64,000 nucleotides of DNA, taken from Diaporthe sp. PMI_573. Taxonomy: Eukaryota; Ascomycota; Sordariomycetes; Diaporthales; Diaporthaceae. The first letter of the stretch is position 1. Every line of letters begins with the position of its first letter. The notes beneath the pieces were generated by a model. The model was not told the origin of the DNA. It saw only the letters and a list, made by a program, of their open reading frames with translations, and searched no databases. A program made the translations under genes and the position numbers. Shown here in pieces: positions 34,213 to 45,426 of this stretch. The stretch is taken from NCBI GenBank assembly GCA_021399435.1, contig JAJTUP010000062.1:1-64000 (forward strand). The letters are read 5' to 3'.

Positions 34213-35553
34213 ATGACACAGAGTACCGGAATCCAGAGGCTCGAGCCTGCTGGTGGAAGCGATGGAGGGGCTGCGCATCAACGGTCGGACTTGGCCCAAC
34301 CGTCTTCCTACGCGTTTGACCAGCCCGCTGACGTCGGAGACGCCACCACCCACAGTGCTCTGGTATCTGACCTGGAGGAGCTAAGCGTCAACGGCCCCAA
34401 GGCGGTGGTCCCCCAAGAGGAGAACAAGGAAAAGGACCTACACGACAGTGGAAAGGGCCCCCCACCTGCCGATGAGGATCGACTCTTCGAACGCGAGCGC
34501 GCCATCACAATGCAGTACCTTCTCGACAACGTTGCTGAGTTTCGTCAGCTGACCGAGATCCGCAAGAAGGTGAACCAAATCCCTTCGTCGCAGCCCGTAC
34601 CAACAGCTACTGACTCTCGCGTACCACAGGGTTGGGACAATCCCGAGGGTGATAAATACTTTGAGCGCCAGCGAAAGCTCGGCGATGATGCCAACCCTGA
34701 AACCACCAAGATATTCTTCGGCATGATGAATCGCGTGGGAGACAAGATGCAGAAGGCTACCGGCGTTTTCAATCTCCCTGGCAAGCGACCCAGCATGCTT
34801 GCTCTTGGCTTTGCCCCTGGCGGTTTCGTTGGCCAGGCATTGAAGGTCAATCCAAATGTCCACGTGGTTGGGATTACTCTTCCTATCAAGGAGAAAGGCG
34901 TGGAGAGTCTTATGAGGAGTCCCCGCCTGGATCTAGTACAGGCAGATGTCACGATGCTCGCAGTCGACCTCGGCTTCTCCTTGGACGACATTTCCCCTGG
35001 CCACCCTGATGTGAAGCGCTTCCTCAAGCGAGCCATTCGACCTCGACAGCAATTTGACCTGGTCACATGCGAAGGCGGTGTTCTTCGCACCCATCAAATC
35101 GCTTCCTATAGGGAGCACCGTGAGGCTCACCGCCTGAAGGCTTCCCAGCTGGCGATATCCCTCGACCGTGCCAAGCCTGGCAGCAGTATGATCGTTTTGA
35201 TGCACAAGGCTGAGGCATGGAATAGTCTCTGTCTGTTTTACAAGTTCTCCAAGTTCTCCCAGGTCCGCCTTTTCAAGCCTGAGATAGAGCACCAGCACCG
35301 GTCAAGTTTCTATATGATTGCCACCAACATCCAGAGCCAGTCCGAAGCGGCGAAGGACGCCGTCAAACAATGGAAGGCCGAGTGGAAGACTGCAACGTTT
35401 GGAACTGATGAAGAATACAGCAGCCAGTGTCAAGACAACGCGCTCGACGTCAATAAGGTCCTGGAAGAGTTTGGAGAGAGCTGGGTTGACTTGTGTCGAG
35501 AGGTGTGGGCTGGTCAGATCAAAGGCTTGGAGAGGAAATCGTTTACACAATGA
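34213..35553 (+). CDS. FtsJ/RrmJ-type SAM-dependent methyltransferase-like protein
   Basis: A single exon of 446 aa, with the start taken at ATG 34213. The first ~90 residues are low-complexity and probably disordered. A Rossmann methyltransferase core follows: the SAM-binding motif I is MLALGFAPGGFVGQAL near residues 195-210, followed by VVGITLP, then LDLVQADVTML and FDLVTCEGGVL, which fit later strands. FtsJ enzymes 2'-O-methylate rRNA, tRNA or mRNA cap nucleotides, but this fungal subfamily has no known substrate to my knowledge. The C-terminus is long and charged and ends EVWAGQIKGLERKSF. Catalytic Lys-Asp-Lys-Glu residues were not confidently assigned. Confidence 0.75.
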   Translation: MTQSTGIQRLEPAGGSDGGAAHQRSDLAQPSSYAFDQPADVGDATTHSALVSDLEELSVNGPKAVVPQEENKEKDLHDSGKGPPPADEDRLFERERAITMQYLLDNVAEFRQLTEIRKKVNQIPSSQPVPTATDSRVPQGWDNPEGDKYFERQRKLGDDANPETTKIFFGMMNRVGDKMQKATGVFNLPGKRPSMLALGFAPGGFVGQALKVNPNVHVVGITLPIKEKGVESLMRSPRLDLVQADVTMLAVDLGFSLDDISPGHPDVKRFLKRAIRPRQQFDLVTCEGGVLRTHQIASYREHREAHRLKASQLAISLDRAKPGSSMIVLMHKAEAWNSLCLFYKFSKFSQVRLFKPEIEHQHRSSFYMIATNIQSQSEAAKDAVKQWKAEWKTATFGTDEEYSSQCQDNALDVNKVLEEFGESWVDLCREVWAGQIKGLERKSFTQ

Positions 35554-36403
35554 TTGAATGGGAATAATCGGTCCATCCTTGACTGTGCTTGTCTCCACCG
35601 TCACCGAGCACTGGTTGAGAGGCCGTATTTGGACTCAAGCGCCCTCCCACAAGCGGCCCTGTTGAGGCTTGCGGCTGGGTGGACATCGCTTGCTACTATC
35701 GAGAAATCGGTACATTCTCATCTTCTACGGCTGCACGTAGGTTGGATGAGTCTCAATTGTCACGAGAAGCTCCTGGGAAATACGTCAGGGAGGGGTTCTT
35801 TCAGTGATGGTAGCTTGCTCACAGCCCCGGCGAGTGGGCCGGAGCGTTTCTTTATCGCAAGCAACACATTCGTGAACTGCCAAAATGGATCTTGTGTGGT
35901 GAGATGTGAAAGAGTTAGGCCCTGCATAATGTGTATCAAATCAGGACGGTCCTATGTCGCAGAAAGGCTACTCCGGCAATCAACTTCCCAAAAGGTGCAG
36001 TGTCTTTCCAAGCGAATCAGGTTCAAGAGCGCTGGCTTCTTGCTCGGGACAAAGCGAGCAGATCAATGACTGGAAGATATTCGCTTCCGGTTTTCGGAGT
36101 CGACCGTCGGCGGGTGAGGCTTTGCACTTAGCTCTCAACCAGGAGCTCGAGATAGAGCTGACAATGCAGTGTGCTTGGGGAAGGCGGATGCAGTCAGAAA
36201 TTAGAGCACCCACAAGCACCAGGTCACGCGGTGTGACTCAGACCATGCTGGACTTGAAATTATGATGGAAGCTACCAACGCATCCTTGTTACCAGAACTT
36301 AAGATCGCAGCAGGAGGAAGCTGTTCCCGACTGGAGAACTGCACGCAGAATTGGTTCAGACGATTGCCTACCTGCTCCCCCCCCCCCCAATCCGACATTG
36401 AAT
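35554..36403. other. Intergenic region, no gene seen
   Basis: These 850 bp separate two plus-strand genes. The frames present are short and lack domains. A C12 run at 36377-36388 lies 15 bp before the ATG of the next gene. Confidence 0.4.
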
Positions 36404-37015
36404 ATGGAAGCCTCGGATCAGAAAACCACCACAGCTCACCTGCAGCAGCTGTACGCGGACTATCGCCACACATCAGACATCGAAGAAAAGGCTGGCTTCT
36501 TTTCTCCAGATTGTCGTCAGATATGCCGACCTACACCGACATTTGCCGCCAGGGACAGAGATACGATTATGAGATATCTCCGGGAAACTTCTGGCAAAGG
36601 CAAGGATAGCATACAGCAGATTTTGGAAGACCTGGACAAGAAAACTACCATCAGTGGCCCGAACAAAGAGACCATGGCTGGTCCAAGCACCCGGAGTAAG
36701 AGCTTTTACACCATTCGGCCGCTCACAGATGGTGAAAAGGAGTTTGGAGACGATGACACCGCCGTACCTGCGGGGTTCGACTCGGCCAACAGCATCAAGC
36801 TCCGCGCAGAAAAGGAAGGATGGGTCGGCATGAGGGTTGATCTCTGGGATGATGAGGGAACTGACAACGGAGGAAAGGGGTTGGGGATTCTGGTCAAGGT
36901 GCAGTACTGGTGGAAAGAAGATCTCCCAGGCGAGTGGTTGCAGATATTGCATGATATCATATATATTGGCTCTCGGGATGGGACTGAGGGAACTCGGGGA
37001 CAAATTTTGGGCTGA
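36404..37015 (+). CDS. NTF2/SnoaL-like domain protein
   Basis: A single exon encodes 203 aa from ATG 36404 (MEASDQKTT). The N-terminal half follows the SnoaL/NTF2-like pattern: a helix (LQQLYADYRHTSDIEEKAGF) leading to FFSPDC, a strand with PTPTFAARDRDTIMRYLRE, then later strands FYTIRPLTD, GMRVDLWDDEG and VKVQYWWKED. Such cone-shaped alpha+beta domains serve as small-molecule isomerases, cyclases or plain binding modules. The substrate is unknown. It ends with LHDIIYIGSRDGTEG. No signal peptide or membrane segment is seen. Confidence 0.65.
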   Translation: MEASDQKTTTAHLQQLYADYRHTSDIEEKAGFFSPDCRQICRPTPTFAARDRDTIMRYLRETSGKGKDSIQQILEDLDKKTTISGPNKETMAGPSTRSKSFYTIRPLTDGEKEFGDDDTAVPAGFDSANSIKLRAEKEGWVGMRVDLWDDEGTDNGGKGLGILVKVQYWWKEDLPGEWLQILHDIIYIGSRDGTEGTRGQILG

Positions 37016-39388
37016 GAATGTCATCAGTCTCCAACGGCGGCTTAACGCAGTGGAATACGTGGCATGCAGCGAGCCCAACGAGTCTCTCCGGTGTGCACAG
37101 GAGGCTTTGATACTGGAGGGTCTCGGGGCCAAGTTTACTCGCCTCGTTTGAGCAACTTGGTAGACTTGCCACACACAATACTCTCAAACGCTACTATAGT
37201 AATTACCTCAGCCGTCTTCTTCCTCCAGTTGAGAATCCCATGCATTCCAAAAGTTTGAGGAAATACCAACATAACTGTTCTTGGACGGTAGGTGACGACT
37301 TGCATGCCGAACATATCGGAAATTCGAGAATATAAAAGCTCTAACGCTCAAGTGGCCCAAGCCACCACTTGCTGTTTCGCTCACTTGGCTGCTTGGAGCA
37401 GCCCCGCCTGCAGTTCCGTGGAGCAAGCCATGAATATGTGCAAGGGTGACCAAACGTGCAACGAGACGCGGACATAGAAGCCCCCGGGGTGCCCATGGCC
37501 TACTCTTCTCCGTTCCAGTGTTATTTGTCCCCCGTGATTTGACTTGTCTCCAACGGCGATCCACGGCATCAAAGTGCCCGGCTCGTCCAGGGAAGGTTCG
37601 GAATATTACCCCCACTTTGAAAAGACAAATGGCGGCATGGTGCCTGCATCAGATACGGTTTTTGTGCTGCCGTAAAACGCCTTATGAATCATCTGCAGAA
37701 GGCCTCTAGAGCCATACTGAAAACTCCTGTATAAATCATGGATTGACAATACCTCACCTCGAAGGTCGGCCCCGTTTTGCGGTTGCCAGCACGACATGGC
37801 TTTACTGATAATTGGGTACATGTAAGACGATGAATGCATCAATCGCCCTTGAGTTCATTTGCTGACTCTCTCCAGGCTCTGTTCCCGATTGTGCCCTGGT
37901 AGATATAGCCCTTTCAAAATTTCTTTAGGGATCTGAAAATGTGGATTTCTATGGCATTCAGTCTTGTGGCTTCGGGGAAAGGCATGAAATTACTCACAAT
38001 TTCATCGTTAGCAATGTTTCCCCGATAAACTAAAGGAAGGTGGTAACCACTGGCGATGGACTGATCACCCTCATTATATTGGCGTTCTCCCACGAAGAGG
38101 AACTAAGTCCACGGATATAAAGGTATGCAGGAAGTTTGATGACGGGGATGGAGGTCAGGCTTGCTGGCATCTCTCTCAGGGGTTTGCGGGTTCCAAACTG
38201 GTTTACTGGCCATGTTGCCATTTCTTGGGAGGAGGGCGGGAAGCTTCACGTACAAACATCCCTCGCCTTCTCGAATCGATGACAGACTCTTTGGCCAAAA
38301 GAACCGGGCCCTGTTCGGCATGATGATGGACCTTTCGCCTGGGGTGAGGGGCTGGGAGTGCTCCGCATCCAGGATGGGCTGTAAGTTTGAAAGCAACCTC
38401 ACGGATACACGGGAATCACCACAGAACTGGAACTAATGTTGCACAGCTGGAATCGTACACATGAGTACCCAGTACAAGAAAGATCTCTTGACTGGAGAAA
38501 TACAGAAGTACCAAGAACCGCAGTTTATCCCTCGTCATCCTCATGCCGCAGAGGGTGATGGTTTCTTGATCGCTCTGGTCAACAATTTCGATAAGATGAT
38601 CAGCAAATTGGTTATCATTGATTGTAATAAGTTTGAAGGTCTGTGCGGCTGTCACAAGGCTGTCTATGTTTCCTGGGCCACGTGCCACAACGCTTGAGAC
38701 AATCGTGTTCTGAACCTATTGTTATCGGCATTGTTCTTTTTTTTTTTTTTTTTTTTAAACGCTGGGTGTTTAAGCGTTTACCCCTGCATGAAGGGACCGC
38801 CTAAATACTGCTTAAGAAGCGTACGTACACGGATTGAAAACGAAACCACTTAAATAGCTTGGAAGGCCTATAAATTACGGTAAATTGACTGGACTGTTGT
38901 GCAGAGTTGACTGGACTGCTTCAACAGCTATTTATGTTCTGGGATCTTATATAGAACAAGCGGACGCCACCGTTCGCACCAGCAGACGGCGATGTTCTGG
39001 GCCTGCTGTGGCGCTCAAATGACGCCAAGAGACGTGCGAAATCCGTTTCGAGAAGTTAGAGACCACTTCAGGCTTCGTTCCATCAACCTCTCCCAAGCCG
39101 AGGGTATTCTTCCAATCAGCGATTGGCCCTGTGTTCTCGTTATCTAAATGGGCTAGCCTGGGTCTGCGCGGAGAACCTCCCCCCGAGGTCAACACTATAC
39201 TGGGCGGCCTCACGGCTTCCGAATCTTTGGGATTGGATCGTGCTGGTCTGGACAAATATAAGACAATACTTCTCGAGAACAATTCCGATGGACATAAGTT
39301 GAGGCTCCCCCTCTGATTGCAATGTGTGGAACCACTCAGTACGTCTAAAACCATCCATAACCAACGACACAAATTATCGTTCCGCAAG
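37016..39388. other. 2.4-kb intergenic region upstream of the mannanase
   Basis: No gene is supported. A T20 run at 38737-38756 is followed by AAACGC...GCGTTT inverted halves and, near 38885-38925, by two copies of TTGACTGGACTG. This patch is AT-rich and could be a remnant of a retroposon in minus orientation, but no target duplication was found. The 207-codon minus-strand frame at 38947-39570 overlaps the mannanase start and is a shadow. Confidence 0.4.
38737..38756. repeat. T20 tract beside short direct and inverted repeats
   Basis: Twenty T are followed at once by AAACGCTGGGTGTTTAAGCG, whose ends pair with each other. Two TTGACTGGACTG copies lie about 130-165 bp further on. This arrangement suggests the poly(A) end of an old minus-strand retroposon, with weak support. 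Confidence 0.4.
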
Positions 39389-41045
39389 ATGAAGCTTTCA
39401 ATCTTTTTACTGCTGGCCGCTTTCAACACAGTGATAGCACAGCAGTCTGCTTGGGGCCAATGTATGTTCTGCATACTGCGCTTGGTTCTGAAGACTTGAC
39501 TGACGACATGCTCAGGCGGCGGGAATGGCTGGTCAGGGCAGACTTCGGTAAGCACCACTTTGGAAACCATAGCAGGACTAATGTAATACTTAGTGTATAT
39601 CGGGGTATTTCTGTTCAGTTCTGAACCCCTACTACTCTCAATGTATTCCAGGAACTGGAGGCGGTATGTTTCTCTAATTCCTCTTCAATGACAAAATCTT
39701 ACTTTTCCATAGCTACGACAACCTCGACCACTATAACCACATTGTCTACTAGCACCACTCAAAGTATGACAACATCTAGCGCAACCACAACAAGCATTCC
39801 TTCTGGATCTTTCGCAAAGACCTCAGGCACGTTGTTTAATATTGACGGCAATACTGGATATTTTGCTGGGACAAACTCGTACTGGATCGGCTTTCTTCCA
39901 AACAATGCTGACGTCGACTTGGTAATGTCACATTTGCAAACAAGTGGCCTCAAGGTCCTGCGAGTTTGGGGGTTCAATGATGTGAACAACATGCCGGGCA
40001 CTGGAACCGTTTGGTACCAGAGCCTCAGCGGCTCAACTCCAACAATCAACACTGGCGCCAACGGACTGCAGCGCCTAGACTATGTGGTCAAATCCGCAGA
40101 AGCGCATGGCATTAAACTCATCATCAACTTTGTCAACAACTGGGACGATTATGGTGGAATAAAGGCATACACAAACTGTAAGTCAGGATGGTGACAGGAC
40201 ATGCTCATAACATTGCTGTTTGAATGCACAAATGCGTCAAGCACGATGCGCACAAGCATACCTCGGGGGCCCCATTTCCAGAGCGTGCAGTATGCTAATT
40301 CCTATCCTTGGTCAGATTATGGCGGCTCACACACGACCTGGTACACCAATACCGCCGCTCAGGCCCAGTATCGAACTTACATCAAGGCTGTCGTGAGCCG
40401 CTACATCACAAGCACCGCCGTCTTTGCCTGGGAGCTAGCCAATGAACCTCGCTGCTCAGGATGCAATACTGACGTGATTTACAAGTGGGCGGCAGATACC
40501 TCAGCTTACATTAAATCACTTGATCCCAACCATATGGTTGCCCTTGGAGACGAGGGGTTTAACCCATCCGCTGGAGACGGTAGCTACCCGTACCAGACAA
40601 GTGAAGGTATGCCTTCTTCACCCCTCTCATGAACCAGTCAGCATGCTCACCATACTTTTCACCCGCAGGTGTATCGTTCGTCAAGAATCTTGGTATATCG
40701 ACCCTTGATTTTGGAGTCTACCACATGTACGCTTCTGCATGGGGTGTTTCCGAGTCGACCTTCCCCGCGGGCTGGATTCAATCACACGCGGCGGCTTGCG
40801 TTGCTGCCAAGAAACCTTGTCTTTTTGAGGAATACGGGACAACGAACTCGCACTCGATTGAAGCGAATTGGCAGAGCACCACGTTGAATGCTGCTGGAAA
40901 TGGTGCAGACTTGTTCTGGCAACATGGTGACAGCCTCAGTAGTGGCCAGTCGCCCAACGACGGTTATACCATTTACTACGGGACAAGCGAATGGAACACA
41001 TTGGTCACACAGCACGTGCAATCCATTCGTGTGAAGTACCCGTAA
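39389..41045 (+). CDS. Secreted endo-1,4-beta-mannanase, CBM1 + GH5
   Basis: Six exons: 39389-39461, 39516-39547, 39594-39663, 39713-40177, 40316-40606 and 40669-41045, giving 435 aa. A signal peptide ([18 protein letters not shown]) leads into a fungal cellulose-binding module ([18 protein letters not shown] ... QCIPGTGG) spread over three small exons. A Thr/Ser linker follows, then a GH5 catalytic domain. The acid/base Glu lies in WELANEPRC and the nucleophile Glu in CLFEEYG. The enzyme would cut mannan in plant hemicellulose outside the cell. The intron at 40178-40315 is placed so that AYTN joins YGGSHTTW, with a GCTAAT branch site about 20 nt before its end. All splices keep the frame. 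Confidence 0.93.
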
Positions 41046-41931
41046 TGAAGCAATTCCACGGTTTGAACCAGCCAAGATAGGTTGTTCTCGGCCACGCTTC
41101 TCACAGCCCCGTGTGCAAAACTCCATTCGGCTTGCAAATCGATGGAAACGAGACGATTGTGATAGCGAGATAGCAGCGATCTAAATTGAGCTTGCATTAT
41201 TAGTCCATGCATTTGGTCAATTAATCCCCGTGTATGCCTCACATATCGTCAGTGCATCGACGGAAGCTGATCCAGGAAGCTCGAGGAAAACCAGCAATCT
41301 ATTAAGATACGGTTGGCAGCCTTATATGTGAGAAAACAGCGACATTCGAGATGCAGAGTATAAAAGGCCCAAGCAAGCCGCGACCGAGTATGGATGGAGT
41401 GGAACAAAGGTGAAAGCACACCTGGGCAGCCGTTTCTCCTTACCAAGACGGCCTAGGCGATTTAGGTGACGTTACAAGGGCTAGGGGGCCAAGAAAACAG
41501 GGTTGCCTCGTGTAAGCGGTGCCGTTTCCGCTACGCTAGTTTGTGATCCGTTCCGCGAGAGAAGGGCTGAGACACTGCTGAGTGATGATTACAACAACCC
41601 TGGCGCTACTGCTTGGCTGAGTAAGATCCACTTCAAACGGTGTGCCACCGTTTCCAGCCGGCCGAGTCCATCCACGAGTACTCCCGCTGTGGAGGGTTCC
41701 CACCTCTGTCAGCATCGCCTAATCATGACTACTACTCGATACTTGTTCTAGTGCTCGGTCTACTGTGTAGAAGTCATCGTAGAAAAGACGAACCGCAGGC
41801 GGAATACAGACAAATGTCCACCTTAGCCAAACATCACCAAGAAATCTGACAGCATCTCAAATCATACCATCACTGCACTGACACACACGCAAGTTCTCGA
41901 ACCTCCTCGCTGTTTGTCCCGATCCGTGTAT
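41046..41931. other. Intergenic region before the pirin gene
   Basis: These 886 bp lie between two plus-strand genes. A TATA-like TATAAAAGG lies near 41357-41365 but is more than 550 bp from the pirin ATG. No gene is supported. Confidence 0.4.
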
Positions 41932-43040
41932 ATGAAGCGTCTTGTTCTCGCCCTCTCGGTTTTGGTGGCCTCGATTTCAAGCATCATCTATAATTCTGCA
42001 ACTCTCAAGTCATTGCTCAACCAGTACTCACCCATCGACACCAGCATTTCATTTTCAAACATTTTCACCGCCAACCGAGAGAAACCCGCAAAAGACCTTT
42101 CAGAACACATGAACGGTATCAAGGCCGCTATGTCCAAGCCCCTGCACCACGCCAAGATCACACCGCACAGGTCCAGCACCAGGGGTCACAGCGACCACGG
42201 CTGGCTCAATACGTATCACAGCTTCAGTTTCGCAGACTGTAAGACAAGCCCCTTGCTTGATGTTCTCGGCGACAATGCTAACACCACACAGGGTACGACC
42301 CACGCTTCTCGCACTTCGGCTCACTCAGAGTCCTCAATGAAGACCGCGTGAAGGCCCAGAGTGGGTTCCCCACACATCCTCACCGGGACTTTGAGATCTT
42401 CAGCTATATCCTGTCCGGCGAGCTCACCCACCGTGACTCGATGCTACAGAAAGGCGCCGAGGGTGGTCAGTCGGACAAGTTCTACCGCATGCACCACGGC
42501 GACGTGCAATTCACTACAGGCGGGACAGGAATCGCGCACTCGGAGCAGAATGAGCACCGGTCCGAGACGGTACACTTCCTTCAAATCTGGGCCCTTCCCT
42601 GGAAACGCGGCCTCACCCCGCGCTACCATACAAAGCACTTCCCCGATGAGGAGAAGAGAAATGGGTTCGTCCACGTGCTTAGCCCATTGAAGGCGGGCGA
42701 GGACGCAAGCAAGGCAGAGGAGGAGGAGGCCAAGCCCGCTATTGAGGGCACCATCCCAATCCACGCTGACTTCGTGATGGGTGCGGGCATTATCGCGCCC
42801 GACAGGAAATTTGAATGGAAGGTCGGCGCAAACGTCACACGGGCGGCCAAGCGCAAAGTGTACGTCCATCTGCCAATGACCAAGGGTGGTAAAGCCAAGA
42901 TCAGGCTGGATGGGCGGGATGATGCAGTTCTGGAGGAGGGCGACGGAGCCTTTGTCGACTCTGTGAGTGCGGGCGACAAGCTTGTGGTCGAGAGCGTTGG
43001 AAGCGCCGAAGCGGAGGTCGTGCTGCTGGACACGGCCTAA
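41932..43040 (+). CDS. Pirin-family protein with N-terminal hydrophobic segment
   Basis: Exons are 41932-42238 and 42292-43040 (53-bp intron), giving 351 aa. Splicing restores the pirin core FADWYDPRFSHFGSLRVLNED. Metal-site motifs are HPHRDFEIFSY and GTGIAHSEQNEH, and the second cupin half ends EVVLLDTA. Pirins are bicupin Fe proteins; some act as quercetinases and others as transcription cofactors, and the role here is open. The first 25 residues (MKRLVLALSVLVASISSIIY) are hydrophobic and about 75 residues precede the usual pirin start. Either the protein is targeted to a membrane or organelle, or translation starts at a later Met such as MSKPLHHAK (residue 67). Confidence 0.9.
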
Positions 43041-44031
43041 GATTGCACCCATGTAGCTTAGGGACTCGGAATCGTTATGCCAGGGGTTTGAGATGTCTTG
43101 TGGCAACACGATCACCTTGCATCGGCCGCAGCGGTTCGCTGTCATGAGTGCGCAGCCGAGCCAGGCCACAGGGTCATCTGATCTGAGGAGACGAGCGAGT
43201 CGAGTAACAGCTGAATGTACTGATATGTCAAGAACCAGTGACCGGCGCAATTCTTGATGGAGAGTTCTGTGATGGTGACGTGGTGGAACTGGCCGATATG
43301 ATTTGGCAGACGGTAGCAGCAGACGGCAGAAACCGTGCAAGAAAGAGTAACTAACATGTGACGTTGGCGCCGCTTGCCGGCCGAGGCAGACATCACCAGA
43401 GTCAATCCTTCCTCGTCTGGCGCGCAAGCGCACCAACGACAATGAAAGACAATCATCCGTCAAGAGTCAAGCGGCTCCAAAGATTCCCTAGCCGGCCGAA
43501 GCCAACTAGGAGTGGTCATGTTATAGTTTCGTACCTTCGCCGAATCACGTAAAGCCCGTGCACGAGGATGAAGGAAAAGAGGGAGCAAAGGCGCAGCTGG
43601 TGGGCAGTTGTGCCGTTTGATGTTCCCTGGCCCCCCAAACCTTGGCCGAAGATGCACGAGAGAAGCAACCCTGGTTCTAGTCGTCTGACGGCACAAAAAC
43701 AAAGCTGAGCGATTCGCATTCGTCATGGCCGCCCCCGCTGGTGTTTGGCTATATACAAAAGACTCCAACTTTCGCACTGTTTCTTGCGGCCGCCGCGAGG
43801 TTCAAATGATGCTCATTGCTCGCTCCGGCGCCACCCCGTCCGCTCTCAAGAGCGTCCCGCTCCTCCTCCTCCCACACACGCCGACACTTTGGTTTCCAGG
43901 CCTTTAGGCATGGCGCCCTCTTGGACATGTCCCCTCGCCATCTATCCAGGATCAGTAACAAGTGGGCTTGGGCGTCCACTGGCAGCCCCAAGATGTTTGC
44001 TTTTGATTTGGATACAACAGCACGTCTGGTC
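43041..44031. other. Convergent region between pirin and SQR
   Basis: This 991-bp region lies between the 3' ends of two convergent genes. No gene is supported; the frames seen are antisense extensions or lack domains. Confidence 0.4.
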
Positions 44032-45426
44032 CTACTTGAGCCAGCCCTTGGGACCTCCCCAAGTCCCCTTCACCATTGACTTGTAATAGACCCAAGGGAA
44101 GAAGTCCTTCTTGAGGTGATAGAAAGCCCGACGAGGGGTTGCTTGGTCAAGTCCAAGCCATGCGAAGGTCTCCTTGGGCTGTCCGCCGTACTTGAACTCA
44201 GCGAGCAGCACCTTGCCGTACTCGGTCAACAGCGGACACGAAGTGTATCCATCGTAGACGGCATCGGGCTGCTTGCCCTCTACGGACTGCAATAGGTTGC
44301 GAACCAGCACTGGTGACTGTGAGGTGATCGCCGCCGTCGTCTTAGATGTCGGCAGGCTGGAAGCATCGCCAGCCGACCACACGTTTGCGTACTTCTTGTG
44401 TCGGGTGGTGCCATCATCGACGTCCACATATCCGGCTTCGTTTGCAAGCGGGCTTTCCTTGACGAACGCATGAGGGCCCATCTTGGGAACAACGTGCAGC
44501 AGATCGAAGTGCCTCTTCACCTGCTCTTTGGTGCCCACGCGGTTGAACGTCGCCGTGTTGCCGTCAATGGAGACGAGATCGTGCTGGAAAAGGCCCTCGA
44601 CCCCTCTCTCCTTGCGGAGCTCCTCCAACTTGGCGGCATACTTGGGCACCCCAAACATCGTAGGGAGGCCATTCGCGAAGGTGGTCTGGATTGCCGAGTC
44701 GGACCTGTTTCCCGGGTTGTACAAACCCGCACGCGTCCACTTGTCGACGGCCAACCACATTACCTTTTGTGGAGCTCCAGCACACTTGATGACTCCTGCT
44801 GGCTGGGTGAAGATGGCCCTGCCTCTCTGAAGTTTGCTGATTGTCTCTTGGGCCTTGTCGCAAGTCTCGTAGCTGTAGATGGTGGAAACTGGGGAGTCCC
44901 GGTCGGCAAGTGCTTCAGGCAATCCCTTGATACTGTTCAGGTTGACGGTTATGCCTGGTGCAACGACAAGCTGGTCGTAGTTGATCATGTCGCCATTACC
45001 GAGTCGTACGGCGTTGTCCCCAGGGTTGAACGCGCTCACACCTTCGTTGTAGAGCTTAATCTTGGGATCTATCAAGCTGCTCAACGGCCTCTGCAGCTCT
45101 TCCTTCGTCTTCAGTCCTCCGCCGACAAGGGTCCAGCCAGGCTGGTAGTGATGCAGCCTTGCCGGGTCGACAATGGCTATATCAGTGGCGGCGAATTTTC
45201 CTGACCGTAACAGCTGGTGGCTGATGTTCAGGCCGGCAGAACCCCCTCCGACTACCACGACCTTGTGACCCCGAGCAATGGGTTCAATTGGCGACACTGA
45301 TGCTAGATTTCGTCGGGTTGAAGCAATTGGCTTGGAGGACACTAAACCCCGGGATAGCCTGAGACGAGGCGCAGATGATCGAAGGGAAAGCATGGTGGGC
45401 GTGGAAACTGCGCCCCAGTAGATCAT
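44032..45426 (-). CDS. Mitochondrial sulfide:quinone oxidoreductase
   Basis: A single exon of 464 aa. The enzyme oxidises H2S to a persulfide on the inner mitochondrial membrane and passes electrons to ubiquinone. An Arg/Ser-rich presequence (MLSLRSSAPRLRLSRG after the second Met) precedes the FAD-binding motif KVVVVGGGSAGLN near residues 55-67. Two Cys sit at expected redox positions: GVIKCAGAPQK (C215) and YTSCPLL (near 397). The second dinucleotide site reads NVWSAGDASSLPTSKT, and the end PWVYYKSMVKGTWG is the membrane-contact tail of the eukaryotic SQOR/Hmt2 group. Start could be Met1 or Met12 (ATG 45393). It is divergent to the ETHE1-like gene. Confidence 0.93.
   Translation of the reverse strand: MIYWGAVSTPTMLSLRSSAPRLRLSRGLVSSKPIASTRRNLASVSPIEPIARGHKVVVVGGGSAGLNISHQLLRSGKFAATDIAIVDPARLHHYQPGWTLVGGGLKTKEELQRPLSSLIDPKIKLYNEGVSAFNPGDNAVRLGNGDMINYDQLVVAPGITVNLNSIKGLPEALADRDSPVSTIYSYETCDKAQETISKLQRGRAIFTQPAGVIKCAGAPQKVMWLAVDKWTRAGLYNPGNRSDSAIQTTFANGLPTMFGVPKYAAKLEELRKERGVEGLFQHDLVSIDGNTATFNRVGTKEQVKRHFDLLHVVPKMGPHAFVKESPLANEAGYVDVDDGTTRHKKYANVWSAGDASSLPTSKTTAAITSQSPVLVRNLLQSVEGKQPDAVYDGYTSCPLLTEYGKVLLAEFKYGGQPKETFAWLGLDQATPRRAFYHLKKDFFPWVYYKSMVKGTWGGPKGWLK

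Noticed and set aside
42444..43463. A 339-codon minus-strand frame opposite the pirin gene
   Set aside because: It is antisense to a well-supported pirin exon, with no recognisable domain and no independent support.
44398..45204. A 268-codon plus-strand frame opposite the sulfide:quinone oxidoreductase
   Set aside because: It is a shadow of the minus-strand gene, which has clear FAD and Cys motifs.
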